Part shown: positions 25,303-34,014 of the stretch, piece after piece | Numbering within the stretch: the first letter of the stretch is position 1 | How the letters are laid out: every line of letters starts with the position of its first letter | Origin: Frigidibacter sp. SD6-1 | GTDB taxonomy: Bacteria > Pseudomonadota > Alphaproteobacteria > Rhodobacterales > Rhodobacteraceae | Assembly: GCF_030143255.1 (NCBI RefSeq) | Contig: NZ_JARJNR010000005.1 | Location: forward strand, 1 to 64,000 | Length of the DNA: 64,000 nt | Direction of reading: 5' to 3' | The notes under the pieces: model-generated | What the model was told of the DNA's origin: nothing | The model's input: the letters and a program-made list of their open reading frames with translations, nothing else | Databases searched by the model: none | Position numbers and translations under genes: made by a program

Positions 25303-28007
25303 GGAAGATACAAACCTGTGAGCGCGGGGATTGCCATTTCGCTGTAATGCACGTCCAGCACTTCGCTACGCCGCCGCTCTCGGGCCTGCAGGACCAGATC
25401 ACGGCAGTCTGCCGAGTAGAGCCAAGAGGCCAGCGCCTCTTCGGATTCCAGGACCGCGCCCCTTCCGGTGGACTGTACCAATGCGGCGACATTGCCAGAC
25501 TGCGACTGCGTAACAACGTAGGCCTGGCTCGCCAGCGCCTCGGCCGTGGTCAAGGAAAACGTCTCGGGCCAGCGGGCAAAATGCAGAACCAGGTCAATTC
25601 CCGCTGCTTCCAACGCGCGGGTCATCGCGTCCGGCTGTGCCGCAGAGACCTCGACATGGTGCTTTATGACATCCAAGTCAGCTGTATAGCTGCCAAAATA
25701 GTGGAACTCGAGAAGCTTGGATCGAGCGTGATCAGTCACCAGTCTTTCGAACTCATTCCAACCTTTATGCGCGACGGGCGCCCCAAGATAGGCAACCTTG
25801 ATCGGTGCATCATCGGCCCCACCAAGCACAGGCAATGGCTTCGCGCGTTCGGTCGCTTCAAGGACCATATGCGGTTGTACGATCAAATCGTGCAGCCGGT
25901 ATCCGCAGGTCCTGGTCCAAATGTCCGCCGCAACCTGCGAGGGTGCAAGCGCCGTGACTGCAATCCGGTCAAAGAAGTGCCGCAGACGCTCGGTATGCCT
26001 TGGGCGAGCCTGACCGAACACACATACGCCACACGCCGGAGATGCCAGATCTGGCCCGCCACAATAGCTAATGGCGTTGCGCATCAGAGTATAGCTTTGG
26101 CAGGCACTAAAGAAATCATGCAGCCAGTAGCAGCAGCGGTTGTCGCCGCTGGCCTCGATCAGCTGAGCAACCGCTTCAGGAGAGTGGCCCATCAGGTGAT
26201 GGACCACAAAACGGAATTTCTGTCCCGTGGCAGCGCGGCTCTCGATCGCGGCGATCATGTCTGCGTAGCGCGCTGTTCCCAGCACTTCACCATTCAGAAC
26301 CAAACGATATGTCGAGGTGTTGACCTCGGCTTCAGGGAGCAGTGCGTTGCAGGTGCGAACCGGGTGTATGTTAAGATAGTCCATTCCAGCGGGCGCTGCG
26401 CGACTGGCTTCGATCCGGATGCAGACCTGGGTGCCGCCCATGACATCCAGGTAATTGTCGTGAGACAAGCTCACGATCACTCGTTCACGGCCGCGCGCCA
26501 GAATATCGGCAATTGCATTATCCTTGAGCACAGTTTCATGGATATCGGGTGGCGGCGCCAAGACGGCCAGGCCAATGCTGGACGTAATCGTGCGGATCCT
26601 GGCAGCGCGATCGTTCTGCGTGAGTGACGTCGCCGACACAGGTATTGCATCGGCTCGCCCGAGCGCTGCATTAAAAATATGGCGCAACTGCGACAGGCTC
26701 TTCTGCGCCATGTCAGGCATATTAACGGATCGAAGCAGATTGCGGGTAGAGCGTCGATAGCGGCGACTGACGCGGAAGAACAAGGAGAACGGCAATTTCC
26801 GAACTTTCCGTGCGAGCTTGATCGCCGCGGCATGTTGTTCGCGCCATTGCTCGTATAGTCCGTGTAGCTCGTCCAGCTCTGTTCGTGCCATACCCAAACG
26901 CCGAGCGTAGTCGCTATTGACCGACTGAAACTCTGCTCTGCTGTCAGCAAGCTGCTGGGTCAAGGTCTTCGCCTCGGCTGCGCGTGCATCCAGTGCGGCC
27001 CTGCTGTCAGCAAGCTGCTGGGTCAAGGTCTTCGCCTCGTCTGCGCGGGCATCCAAAACGGTCCGGATTTCGGCCAGCTCCGCGTTGGCCCGCATCGCGT
27101 CAATCGGTGCCAGCGGCATCGGCAACCGACGTGCGGCGCTCTCCCGAGGCAGTCTCTCTCGGCTATATTGGGGCTGTTGCAGCATCAACAGCGCAAGATC
27201 GTCAACTGTTTCGATCAGGGGCAGCGCAAGGGCTTCAATCCTATCGCGGTACTTGTCAGCAGCTTCCGAAGGCAGGAACAGCAGGCCGCACTCCGTCCCG
27301 TCAAAGAAGATGTCCCGCGCCGATCCGTTGAAATTTGACGGGTTGAAGGCCGGGGAGTGGATCCCGCAACAGAAATAGCCGTGCCCCTGCATGAAGCGCA
27401 ACAGATCGCTGCCGCCGTGAATCCCCAGCACTTCGCAGAAGACGACTGGCCTGTCCTCTGCCAGGATACGGGTTGCACCCTTCAGCGCCGCCAGTTCCGC
27501 ACCTTCCAGATCAAGTTTGACAAACTGTACAGATTTGGGCCCTGCATCATCAAGCCGAACCAGAACCACCGGCCCTTCATGCGCCTCGGACTCCAAATGC
27601 GTGCCACCAGCATTTCCATCAGGAGCCTCGATCAGCCGCCCATACCCTGCCTGCTCGCCCAGGGCTTCGGACCGGATCTTGATATTGTGAATCGCGGCGG
27701 CCGCAACGTTCTTTTCCAGGACCGACCGGTTCGCGGGCGAAGGCTCGAAGCAGATCACTTCCCCGCGCACGCCAACTTTCTGCGAAAACGCCCGCGCATG
27801 CGTCCCGAAGCAGGCCCCGCCGTCTATCAGGATATCCCCGTCCGCGATGAACTGGCACAGCATATCCAGTTCGATCTGCGCCCATTCCCCGTATTCACGC
27901 AAAGAATTCGCGATAATGTCTGAATTGTCAGGGACATAGAACATCCCATACCGCGTATTGATTGCGGCAAGGGAAGGCTGCGCCTCGGTAGCGTTTCGTG
28001 TCGTCAT
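25299..28007 (-). CDS. FkbM methyltransferase - coiled coil - glycosyltransferase fusion
   Basis: 902 aa, three parts. Residues about 40-260: FkbM-type SAM methyltransferase with ILIDGGACFGTHARAF (SAM loop), VICFEPSPANRSVLEKNV and VKLDLEGAELAALKGA. Residues about 305-400: coiled coil containing two nearly identical 21-residue units (KTLTQQLADSRAALDARA). Residues about 480-900: GT-B-like glycosyltransferase with YLGAPVAHKGWNEFERL and the donor-site segment FSLTTAEALASQAYVVT. LVLNGEVLGTARY and YWLHDFFSACQSYTL occur before it. It should make and O-methylate a cell-surface glycan. First gene of the minus-strand polysaccharide operon; its stop overlaps the next start (ATGA). ATG 28007. Confidence 0.8.
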   Translation of the reverse strand: MTTRNATEAQPSLAAINTRYGMFYVPDNSDIIANSLREYGEWAQIELDMLCQFIADGDILIDGGACFGTHARAFSQKVGVRGEVICFEPSPANRSVLEKNVAAAAIHNIKIRSEALGEQAGYGRLIEAPDGNAGGTHLESEAHEGPVVLVRLDDAGPKSVQFVKLDLEGAELAALKGATRILAEDRPVVFCEVLGIHGGSDLLRFMQGHGYFCCGIHSPAFNPSNFNGSARDIFFDGTECGLLFLPSEAADKYRDRIEALALPLIETVDDLALLMLQQPQYSRERLPRESAARRLPMPLAPIDAMRANAELAEIRTVLDARADEAKTLTQQLADSRAALDARAAEAKTLTQQLADSRAEFQSVNSDYARRLGMARTELDELHGLYEQWREQHAAAIKLARKVRKLPFSLFFRVSRRYRRSTRNLLRSVNMPDMAQKSLSQLRHIFNAALGRADAIPVSATSLTQNDRAARIRTITSSIGLAVLAPPPDIHETVLKDNAIADILARGRERVIVSLSHDNYLDVMGGTQVCIRIEASRAAPAGMDYLNIHPVRTCNALLPEAEVNTSTYRLVLNGEVLGTARYADMIAAIESRAATGQKFRFVVHHLMGHSPEAVAQLIEASGDNRCCYWLHDFFSACQSYTLMRNAISYCGGPDLASPACGVCVFGQARPRHTERLRHFFDRIAVTALAPSQVAADIWTRTCGYRLHDLIVQPHMVLEATERAKPLPVLGGADDAPIKVAYLGAPVAHKGWNEFERLVTDHARSKLLEFHYFGSYTADLDVIKHHVEVSAAQPDAMTRALEAAGIDLVLHFARWPETFSLTTAEALASQAYVVTQSQSGNVAALVQSTGRGAVLESEEALASWLYSADCRDLVLQARERRRSEVLDVHYSEMAIPALTGLYLP
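26938..27063 (-). repeat. tandem 63-bp repeat inside the FkbM-glycosyltransferase gene
   Basis: Two adjacent, nearly identical 63-bp units encode three heptads each of the coiled coil (CTGTCAGCAAGCTGCTGGGT recurs at 26941 and 27004). Unit length is a multiple of both three and of the heptad, so copy number can change without breaking the frame, a way to vary the spacing between the two enzyme domains. Confidence 0.85.
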
Positions 28008-28554
28008 GGAAGATCATCACCCGGTACAAACGTCTTCTGTGCAGACCTAGATCGGCGAGGCGCATCGGTCATCCTCAGCCCCGGTCGAACGCCTCAGTAC
28101 GAGCACTGCTGCACAAGCGGCATAGCGACGGTCATCATCACGCGTGCCGAGATTCGGTTCCCCGTACAATTTCACCTTGCGCTAGTCAATCCGCCGATCT
28201 CTCGACGTTCACCACGAATTCCCGATTCGTTGCCAGATCGTGATGGATGCAGCGAGGCCGCCGGTGCAGAGGACGCGCCCGGACGTGAAGGGCCGCGGGT
28301 GGCTTCTTGCCCCTCGTGGTCCCTGCGGGCGAAGCGCATCGTCGGTCCCTGCGGCCCCCTCGCAGCTATCGCACACGACCACCGCCGGGGCCGGTCACGC
28401 CCTCAGGCATCGCGCGCGTCCGTTTTTCACCTGGCAACAAAAACAGCGCCCGGCACAGGTTGTTCACCGGGCGCGCCTTTTTCTTGCCGCAATTTGTTAA
28501 GCATTCGCCTAGAATGCCAAGATCGCACGACCCTCACCGCTGGAGAGCGCCCTT
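28008..28554. promoter_or_regulatory. 547-base divergent region between glycan operon and RTX gene
   Basis: No supported gene. The region should hold the promoters for the polysaccharide operon (minus) and the RTX gene (plus). Short open frames around 28230-28500 lack recognisable motifs. It ends with a rho-independent terminator-like hairpin (28446-28482) and an AT-rich segment (28490-28515) that could carry the RTX promoter. The RTX start is preceded by GGAGAGCGCCCTT. Confidence 0.5.
28446..28482 (+). terminator. rho-independent terminator upstream of the RTX gene
   Basis: Perfect 8-bp stem GCGCCCGG / CCGGGCGC with a 13-base loop followed by GCCTTTTT. It faces rightward and lies 70 bases before the RTX start, though no rightward gene precedes it. 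It may shield the RTX gene from read-through, act as an attenuator in a long leader, or be left over from a lost gene. Confidence 0.65.
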
Positions 28555-31326
28555 ATGTCCGTCCCGACCTTTGGTTCCGAGTTTCTCGTCAATTCAATCA
28601 CCGATTTCAACCAGAAGCAGTCTTCCGTTGCTGCGCTCGACAACGGCTTCTTCGTAGTTACTTACACGGATGACAGCGCCGCCGGCAGCGACGCGGATAA
28701 CACCGGAATATACGGTCAGATCTTCAATGCGGCAGGGGCGCCCGTTGGTGCCACTTTCCTGATCAACGCGACGACGACCAACGATCAGTCCGATTCCAGC
28801 GTGATTGCCCTCAGTGGAGGACGGTTCGCAGTGGTCTGGGTCGACGGTAGCCAGCTGCCAGGCGCCGACGGCTATGACATCCGCGCGCGGGTTTTCAACG
28901 CGGACGGCAGTGTGGCGGTCGCCGAAATGGTGGTGAACTCCACGGCGACGAATCTACAGATTGCCCCCGCCATCGCCGAACTGACGGACGGCAGCTTCGT
29001 GATCAGCTGGACGGACAGCAGCCAGACCGGCAGCGACACCAGCGGCCAGGCCGTGCGCGCCCAGCATTTCACATCCGGGGGCGTCGCGACCGGCAGCGAG
29101 CTAACCGTCAATAGCACAACCGCCTCTGACCAGGCCGAAAGTTCGGTCACCGCACTCAGTGGCGGCCGGTTCCTCGTCGTCTGGACAGACAACAGTCAAA
29201 CAGCCGGTGATACGGATAGCGGCGCGATCCGCGGGCAGGTCTTCAATTCCGACGGAAGCCCATCGGGCGCCGAGCTTCTGATTAACACGACCACGCTCGG
29301 CAACCAGTTCAATCCTTCTGTAGTTGCGCTGGGCGGCGGCTTTGTCGTGACCTGGACCGATGGCAGCGGCACGGGTACCGATACCAGCGGCTCCTCGATC
29401 CGTGGACGGGTCTACGATGATTCAGGCAATCCGACGGGAACGGACTTTGTCGTGAACACAACGACAAATTCAGGCCAGGACGAGAGCACCACCGCTGCGC
29501 TGCCGGATGGCGGGTTCGTGGTCTGCTGGCTGGACAACAGTTCCGCAACGAATGGAAGCGATATCCGGGCACAAGTCTTCGACGCGGACGGCACGCCGTC
29601 GGGCGCGGAGTTCCTGGTCAACACGACCACGACGGGCGACCAGTCCGCCCCGTCCATATCCGTCCTTGCCGATGGCAGGTTCATCGTCACTTGGACCGAC
29701 GGAAGCACGACCGGCGCCGACACCAGCGGCCTTGCTATCCGCGCCCAGATCTTCGATCCCCGCACGGCTGCGGTCGCGGTTGCGGGCACCGCAATTGCCG
29801 ATCACTACATTGGCACCGCCTTTGCGGACCAGCTGATGGGCAGTGACGGCAACGATCGGCTGATAGGCAACGACGGTAACGACTTTCTCAATGGCGGCAA
29901 TGACAACGACAGCATTTTCGGAGGCAACGGAAACGACACGGTTTATGGCGGCGAGGGTTCGGACCTTCTTTATGGCAACAGCGGCAATGACACGCTGAGC
30001 GGCGACCTCGGCGCCGATACGATGGTCGGCGGCGATGGCAACGACAGCTACACCGTCGACAACACCGGCGACATCGTGATCGAGACCAATGCCGATGCCG
30101 CCACCGGCGGCATCGATATCGTGAACAGCTGGCGTGGAAACTACACGCTTGGCGCCAATATCGAGAATGGCCGCATTCTGGCGGCCGGGACCGCCTTCCT
30201 GACCGGCAACGGCCTTGCCAACACGCTGGTTGCGGGTGCGGGCGACAACATCCTCAACGGCGCCGCCGGCACCGACACGGTATCCTACTGGGCAGCGACA
30301 GGCGCGGTGACGGTGAACCTCGGCGTGACCGGCGCGCAGGCCACCGGCGGCTCCGGCCTCGACTGGCTGATCAGCATCGAGAACCTGACGGGATCGACCT
30401 TCAACGATCGGCTCAGCGGCAATGCGGCAGCCAACCGGCTCGACGGCGGTGCGGGCGATGACACGCTCATTGGCGGCGCAGGGAATGACACGCTGTTCGG
30501 TGGCGCGGGAGCCGATACCATGGCTGGCGGCGATGGCAACGACAGCTACACCGTCGACAACACCGGCGACATCGTGATCGAGGGCAATGCCGATGCCGCC
30601 ACCGGCGGCATCGATATCGTGAACAGCTGGCGTGGAAACTACACGCTTGGCGCCAATATCGAGAATGGCCGCATTCTGGCGGCCGGGACCGCCTTCCTGA
30701 CCGGCAACGGCCTTGCCAACACGCTGGTTGCGGGTGCGGGCGACAACATCCTCAACGGCGCCGCCGGCACCGACACGGTATCCTACTGGGCAGCGACAGG
30801 CGCGGTGACGGTGAACCTCGGCGTGACCGGCGCGCAGGCCACCGGCGGCTCCGGCCTCGACTGGCTGATCAGCATCGAGAACCTGACGGGATCGAACTTC
30901 AACGATTGGCTCAGCGGCAATGCGGCAGCCAACCGGCTCATCGGTGGTGCCGGAGATGACACGCTCATCGGCGGCGCCGGGAATGATGCCCTGATGGGCG
31001 GTCTCGGCAGCGATGCCTTTGTCTTTGATACTGCGATAGGCTCCGGAAATGTGGATACGATCACCGACTTCTCGGTTGTTGACGACACAATCTGGCTCGA
31101 CAATGCAGTAATGGGGGGTCTGGGGTCTGCCGGTTCGATGGCTGCGGGACTGTTTGAGGCGAACACCGCGGGGGTCGCCGCAACTGCGGGCACACGGATC
31201 GTCTACGATATCGATGACGGTCGCCTCTTTTATGATGCCGATGGCAACGGCGCGGGCGCAGCTGTACAGATCGCGAAACTCGGCGCGTTCCTCGCACTCG
31301 ACGCCAACGACTTTCTCATCATCTGA
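28555..31326 (+). CDS. type I-secreted RTX calcium-binding repeat protein
   Basis: 923 aa, no signal peptide. Residues about 5-405: seven repeats of about 57 residues (core ADGRFIVTWTDGSTTG, followed by IRAQVFDADGTPSGAEF), suggestive of a seven-bladed beta-propeller. Residues about 420-860: RTX nonapeptides (GGNGNDTVYGGEGSD, GGAGDDTLIGGAGND) alternating with two almost identical 166-residue blocks (YTVDNTGDIVIE ... NAAANRL). The last 70 residues (TITDFSVVDDTIWLDNA, LFYDADGNGAGAAVQIAKL, FLII) form the usual C-terminal secretion signal. No protease or lipase motif is seen, so adhesive or S-layer-like function is the best guess. No type I export genes are adjacent. Divergent from the polysaccharide operon. 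Confidence 0.88.
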   Translation: MSVPTFGSEFLVNSITDFNQKQSSVAALDNGFFVVTYTDDSAAGSDADNTGIYGQIFNAAGAPVGATFLINATTTNDQSDSSVIALSGGRFAVVWVDGSQLPGADGYDIRARVFNADGSVAVAEMVVNSTATNLQIAPAIAELTDGSFVISWTDSSQTGSDTSGQAVRAQHFTSGGVATGSELTVNSTTASDQAESSVTALSGGRFLVVWTDNSQTAGDTDSGAIRGQVFNSDGSPSGAELLINTTTLGNQFNPSVVALGGGFVVTWTDGSGTGTDTSGSSIRGRVYDDSGNPTGTDFVVNTTTNSGQDESTTAALPDGGFVVCWLDNSSATNGSDIRAQVFDADGTPSGAEFLVNTTTTGDQSAPSISVLADGRFIVTWTDGSTTGADTSGLAIRAQIFDPRTAAVAVAGTAIADHYIGTAFADQLMGSDGNDRLIGNDGNDFLNGGNDNDSIFGGNGNDTVYGGEGSDLLYGNSGNDTLSGDLGADTMVGGDGNDSYTVDNTGDIVIETNADAATGGIDIVNSWRGNYTLGANIENGRILAAGTAFLTGNGLANTLVAGAGDNILNGAAGTDTVSYWAATGAVTVNLGVTGAQATGGSGLDWLISIENLTGSTFNDRLSGNAAANRLDGGAGDDTLIGGAGNDTLFGGAGADTMAGGDGNDSYTVDNTGDIVIEGNADAATGGIDIVNSWRGNYTLGANIENGRILAAGTAFLTGNGLANTLVAGAGDNILNGAAGTDTVSYWAATGAVTVNLGVTGAQATGGSGLDWLISIENLTGSNFNDWLSGNAAANRLIGGAGDDTLIGGAGNDALMGGLGSDAFVFDTAIGSGNVDTITDFSVVDDTIWLDNAVMGGLGSAGSMAAGLFEANTAGVAATAGTRIVYDIDDGRLFYDADGNGAGAAVQIAKLGAFLALDANDFLII
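30012..30939 (+). repeat. 498-bp tandem duplication inside the RTX gene
   Basis: Two copies with period 498 bp (for example GGCGATGGCAACGACAGCTA at 30031 and 30529) are identical over about 410 bases except a handful of substitutions near the ends (GAGACC/GAGGGC, ACCTTC/AACTTC, GATCGG/GATTGG). Each encodes 166 residues. Such identity points to a recent duplication or ongoing gene conversion. Confidence 0.9.
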
Positions 31327-31342
31327 CACATCGCAGGTCAAG

Positions 31343-31380
31343 CCGCGTAAGCAGCGCGCGCGTCCCCGCTGCTTACGCGG
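31343..31380. terminator. bidirectional hairpin between RTX gene and a small minus-strand gene
   Basis: Perfect 14-bp stem (CCGCGTAAGCAGCG / CGCTGCTTACGCGG) with a 10-base loop, 16 bases after the RTX stop. It overlaps the stop codon of the small minus-strand gene at 31373. There is no T-run on either side, so it is a stable hairpin that may act with Rho rather than a classical intrinsic terminator. Confidence 0.6.
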
Positions 31381-31567
31381 TGAACCCACGTTCGATGCGC
31401 ACAAAATTCTCGACGCGGCTCGGGCCTTCCCGGCCGAGCGGGCGCTTGTGCAGCGCGCGGCTTGACGGGTGGACGCCGTCGGCATCGCCGGTCTTCTCGA
31501 TGCGGTAGAAATGCTTCAGGCGCCCGCCGTCGCTTTGGGCGCGGTGATCGGCCAGGTGGCGGCTCAT
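31373..31567 (-). CDS. small hypothetical protein
   Basis: 64 aa, basic, no membrane segment or recognised motif (starts MSRHLADHRAQSDGGRLKHF). Support for it being real: ATG 31567 is preceded by GGGAGG with ideal 5-base spacing, and its stop lies in a strong hairpin shared with the convergent RTX gene. A longer version from TTG 31630 is possible but less likely. The 224 bases between it and the flavin oxidoreductase gene hold no other supported gene. Confidence 0.45.
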   Translation of the reverse strand: MSRHLADHRAQSDGGRLKHFYRIEKTGDADGVHPSSRALHKRPLGREGPSRVENFVRIERGFTA

Positions 31568-31791
31568 TCTCTCCTCCCGGGTGGCGAATGGTCGTGGGGT
31601 CAGCTTGCGCCCGAATCGCGCCTGCCACAAGATATTCTACCCTGGATGGTAACAGGGGCATGAAACCGCCGATCAGGATGGCAGGCCTTGCGATTCGCGC
31701 CTGTCTGCAGAACCGCTCCGTGCCTGTGCGTGCACGCCTACTTTCCGTTCCCGGTGCAACAGACTAGCTCTTGGCAGACAGGAGGGGTCCC

Positions 31792-32823
31792 ATGAGCCAG
31801 ACAATCGAACTCGCGCTTGATACGTTCGGCGACGTGACGCAAGGTCCGGACGGCAATCGCCTGCCGCAGGATCAGGTGATCCGCAATGTGGTCGAAGAGG
31901 CGGTGCTCGCCGATCAGGTCGGGGTCGATTACATCGGCCTTGGCGAACATCACCGCGACGATTTCGCGATTTCCGCGCCCGAGGTGATCCTTGGCGCCAT
32001 CGCCGCCCGCACCTCGCGCATCCGCATGGGCACAGCGGTCACCGTCCTGTCTTCGGATGATCCGATCCGGGTGTTCCAGCGGTTCTCCACTCTGAATGCC
32101 CTGTCAGGCGGCCGGGCCGAAGTGATCCTCGGCCGTGGATCGTTCACCGAAAGCTTCCCGCTGTTCGGCTTCGACCTTCAGGATTACGAACTTCTCTTCG
32201 AGGAAAAGCTCGATCTTTTTGCCCGGCTGATCCGCGCACCCGCTGTCAGCTGGGAGGGCCGGACCCGACCCGCGTTGAAGAACCAGAAGATCTTTCCGCC
32301 GCTTGGGCCCAAACCTCTGAAGACCTGGATCGGCGTGGGCGGCAGCCCCGATTCCGTGATCCGCGCCGTGCGCCACGATCTGCCGATGATGCTGGCGATC
32401 ATCGGCGGCAATCCGGCGCGGTTCCGCCCCTTCGTAGACCTCTACCATCAGGCCTACGGCCAGATCGGCAAGGCGCCGCAGCCTTTGGGCGTCCATTCGC
32501 CGGGCCATGTGGCCGAAAGCGATGAGCGCGCGCGCGAAGAGCTGTGGCCCGGCTACAAGGCGCTGCACGACCGGATCGGCCGCGAACGCGGCTGGCCACC
32601 GACGACGCGCGAGAATTTCGAACGCGAGGCTGATCACGGCTCGCTTTACGTCGGCACGCCCGAGACGGTCGCGAAGAAGATCGTGCAGACGGTGAAGGCG
32701 CTGGGCCTCGCGCGGTTCGAGATGAAATATTCCTCGGGCACGCTCGGGCACGAGAAGTTGCTGCGCTCGATCGAGCTTTACGGCACCCGCGTGGCGCCCT
32801 TGGTGCGGGACATGCTGGCTTGA
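31792..32823 (+). CDS. LLM-class flavin-dependent oxidoreductase
   Basis: 343 aa bacterial luciferase-like monooxygenase. TIM-barrel with VDYIGLGEHHRDDFAISAP at about 45-62 (the EHH motif), ARTSRIRMGTAVTVLSSDDP, GGRAEVILGRGSF and TWIGVGGSPDSV. Catalyses FMNH2- or F420-dependent oxidation; in proteobacteria FMNH2 is expected. Substrate unknown. ATG 31792 is preceded by GGAGGGGTCC; an upstream TTG was rejected. Stands alone on the plus strand, followed 78 bases later by a quinone-oxidoreductase-like gene in the same direction. Confidence 0.85.
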   Translation: MSQTIELALDTFGDVTQGPDGNRLPQDQVIRNVVEEAVLADQVGVDYIGLGEHHRDDFAISAPEVILGAIAARTSRIRMGTAVTVLSSDDPIRVFQRFSTLNALSGGRAEVILGRGSFTESFPLFGFDLQDYELLFEEKLDLFARLIRAPAVSWEGRTRPALKNQKIFPPLGPKPLKTWIGVGGSPDSVIRAVRHDLPMMLAIIGGNPARFRPFVDLYHQAYGQIGKAPQPLGVHSPGHVAESDERAREELWPGYKALHDRIGRERGWPPTTRENFEREADHGSLYVGTPETVAKKIVQTVKALGLARFEMKYSSGTLGHEKLLRSIELYGTRVAPLVRDMLA

Positions 32824-32901
32824 TGCATTTCCCGCCCTGACATGGCGTTGGCGCCATGCAATGCTGACACGCGCCGCCAGAATGTTTGAGGGGGGTCGTC
32901 G

Positions 32902-34014
32902 ATGACAGACAGGTTCGAGCCCGACGGCGCCTCTGCAACGATGATGGCGGTGGTGACTGAGGCTCAGGGTGGCTTTGAACAGCTGCGGTATCGCAAGGTA
33001 CGGCGCCCCCTGCCAAAGGACGGCGAGGTTCTGGTCCATGTCCTCGCCGCGGGTGTGAACAACACCGACATCAATACAAGGGTCGGCTGGTACGCGAGCA
33101 CCGTCACGGCTTCGACCGGGGAAAGCCTCGAGCCAGCAGGCGACGGCCCCCCCGAGGCAGGCGGCTGGCAGGGCGCGACACCGTTTCCGATGATCCAAGG
33201 CACCGATTGCGCGGGACGCATCGCCGGGCTTGGTGCCGGGGTCGATCCGGGGCTGCTGGGCCGCCGGGTGCTGGTCAGACCCTGCATGAGGGTCAATGGT
33301 TTCCATGATCCGGCGACGCGCTGGCTGGCGGCGGACTTCGACGGCGCCTTCGCGCAGTTCGTGGCCGTTCCGGCTAGCGAGGCCTTCGTCGTGGACTGCG
33401 ACTGGACCGATGCCGAGCTTGCGAGCCTTCCCTGTGCCTACGGCACAAGCGAGAACATGCTGCATCGCGCGCGTGTCGGCGCGGGCGAGGTGGTTCTGGT
33501 CACGGGCGCCTCGGGTGGTGTCGGCTCTGCCACGGTTCAGCTTGCGCGCCGGCGCGGGGCGAAGGTGATCGCCATCGCATCCCGGAGCAAACATGACGAC
33601 CTGCGATCGATCGGCGCGGAGCGATTGCTCGACCGCGCCGACGATCCGGCAGAGGTGCTTGGCGCAGAAAGCGTCGATGTCGTCATCGACAATGTCGCAG
33701 GGCAGGGCTTTCCGACGTTGCTCAAGGCATTGCGGCGCGGTGGTCGATATGTCTCGTCCGGTGCGATTGCAGGCCCAATCGTATCGCTCGACATGCGCGA
33801 TCTGTATCTGAAGGACCTGACGCTGATCGGCACGACGGCCTGGGATGAGCCCGTCTTTCCGAACCTGATTGGTTATATCGAACGCCGTGAGATCAGGCCG
33901 CTTGTGGCGGCGACCTACCCGCTTGCCGACATCGCAAAGGCGCAGAAGGACTTCCTGGAAAAGCGCCATGTCGGCAAGCTGGTTCTGATCCCGCCACCTG
34001 CCGGTCAGGCCTGA
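32902..34014 (+). CDS. medium-chain dehydrogenase/reductase (quinone oxidoreductase-like)
   Basis: 370 aa MDR protein. GroES-like half: GEVLVHVLAAGVNNTDINTR at about 43-62 and QGTDCAGRIAGLGAGVD; no catalytic zinc cysteine set of alcohol dehydrogenases in the first half, though an unusual insert (YASTVTASTGESLEPAGDG) follows the NNTD motif. Rossmann half: VVLVTGASGGVGSATVQLA at about 197-215, typical of NADPH-dependent quinone or enone reductases; C-terminus HVGKLVLIP. Substrate unknown. Its 3' end overlaps the convergent zapE gene by 10 bases. Start ATG 32902 follows GAGGGGGGTCGTCG. Confidence 0.82.
   Translation: MTDRFEPDGASATMMAVVTEAQGGFEQLRYRKVRRPLPKDGEVLVHVLAAGVNNTDINTRVGWYASTVTASTGESLEPAGDGPPEAGGWQGATPFPMIQGTDCAGRIAGLGAGVDPGLLGRRVLVRPCMRVNGFHDPATRWLAADFDGAFAQFVAVPASEAFVVDCDWTDAELASLPCAYGTSENMLHRARVGAGEVVLVTGASGGVGSATVQLARRRGAKVIAIASRSKHDDLRSIGAERLLDRADDPAEVLGAESVDVVIDNVAGQGFPTLLKALRRGGRYVSSGAIAGPIVSLDMRDLYLKDLTLIGTTAWDEPVFPNLIGYIERREIRPLVAATYPLADIAKAQKDFLEKRHVGKLVLIPPPAGQA

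Noticed and set aside
26938-27063. Direct repeats in the FkbM-glycosyltransferase gene and in the RTX gene as a CRISPR array
   Set aside because: Units are contiguous, in frame and encode protein repeats; there are no unique spacers.
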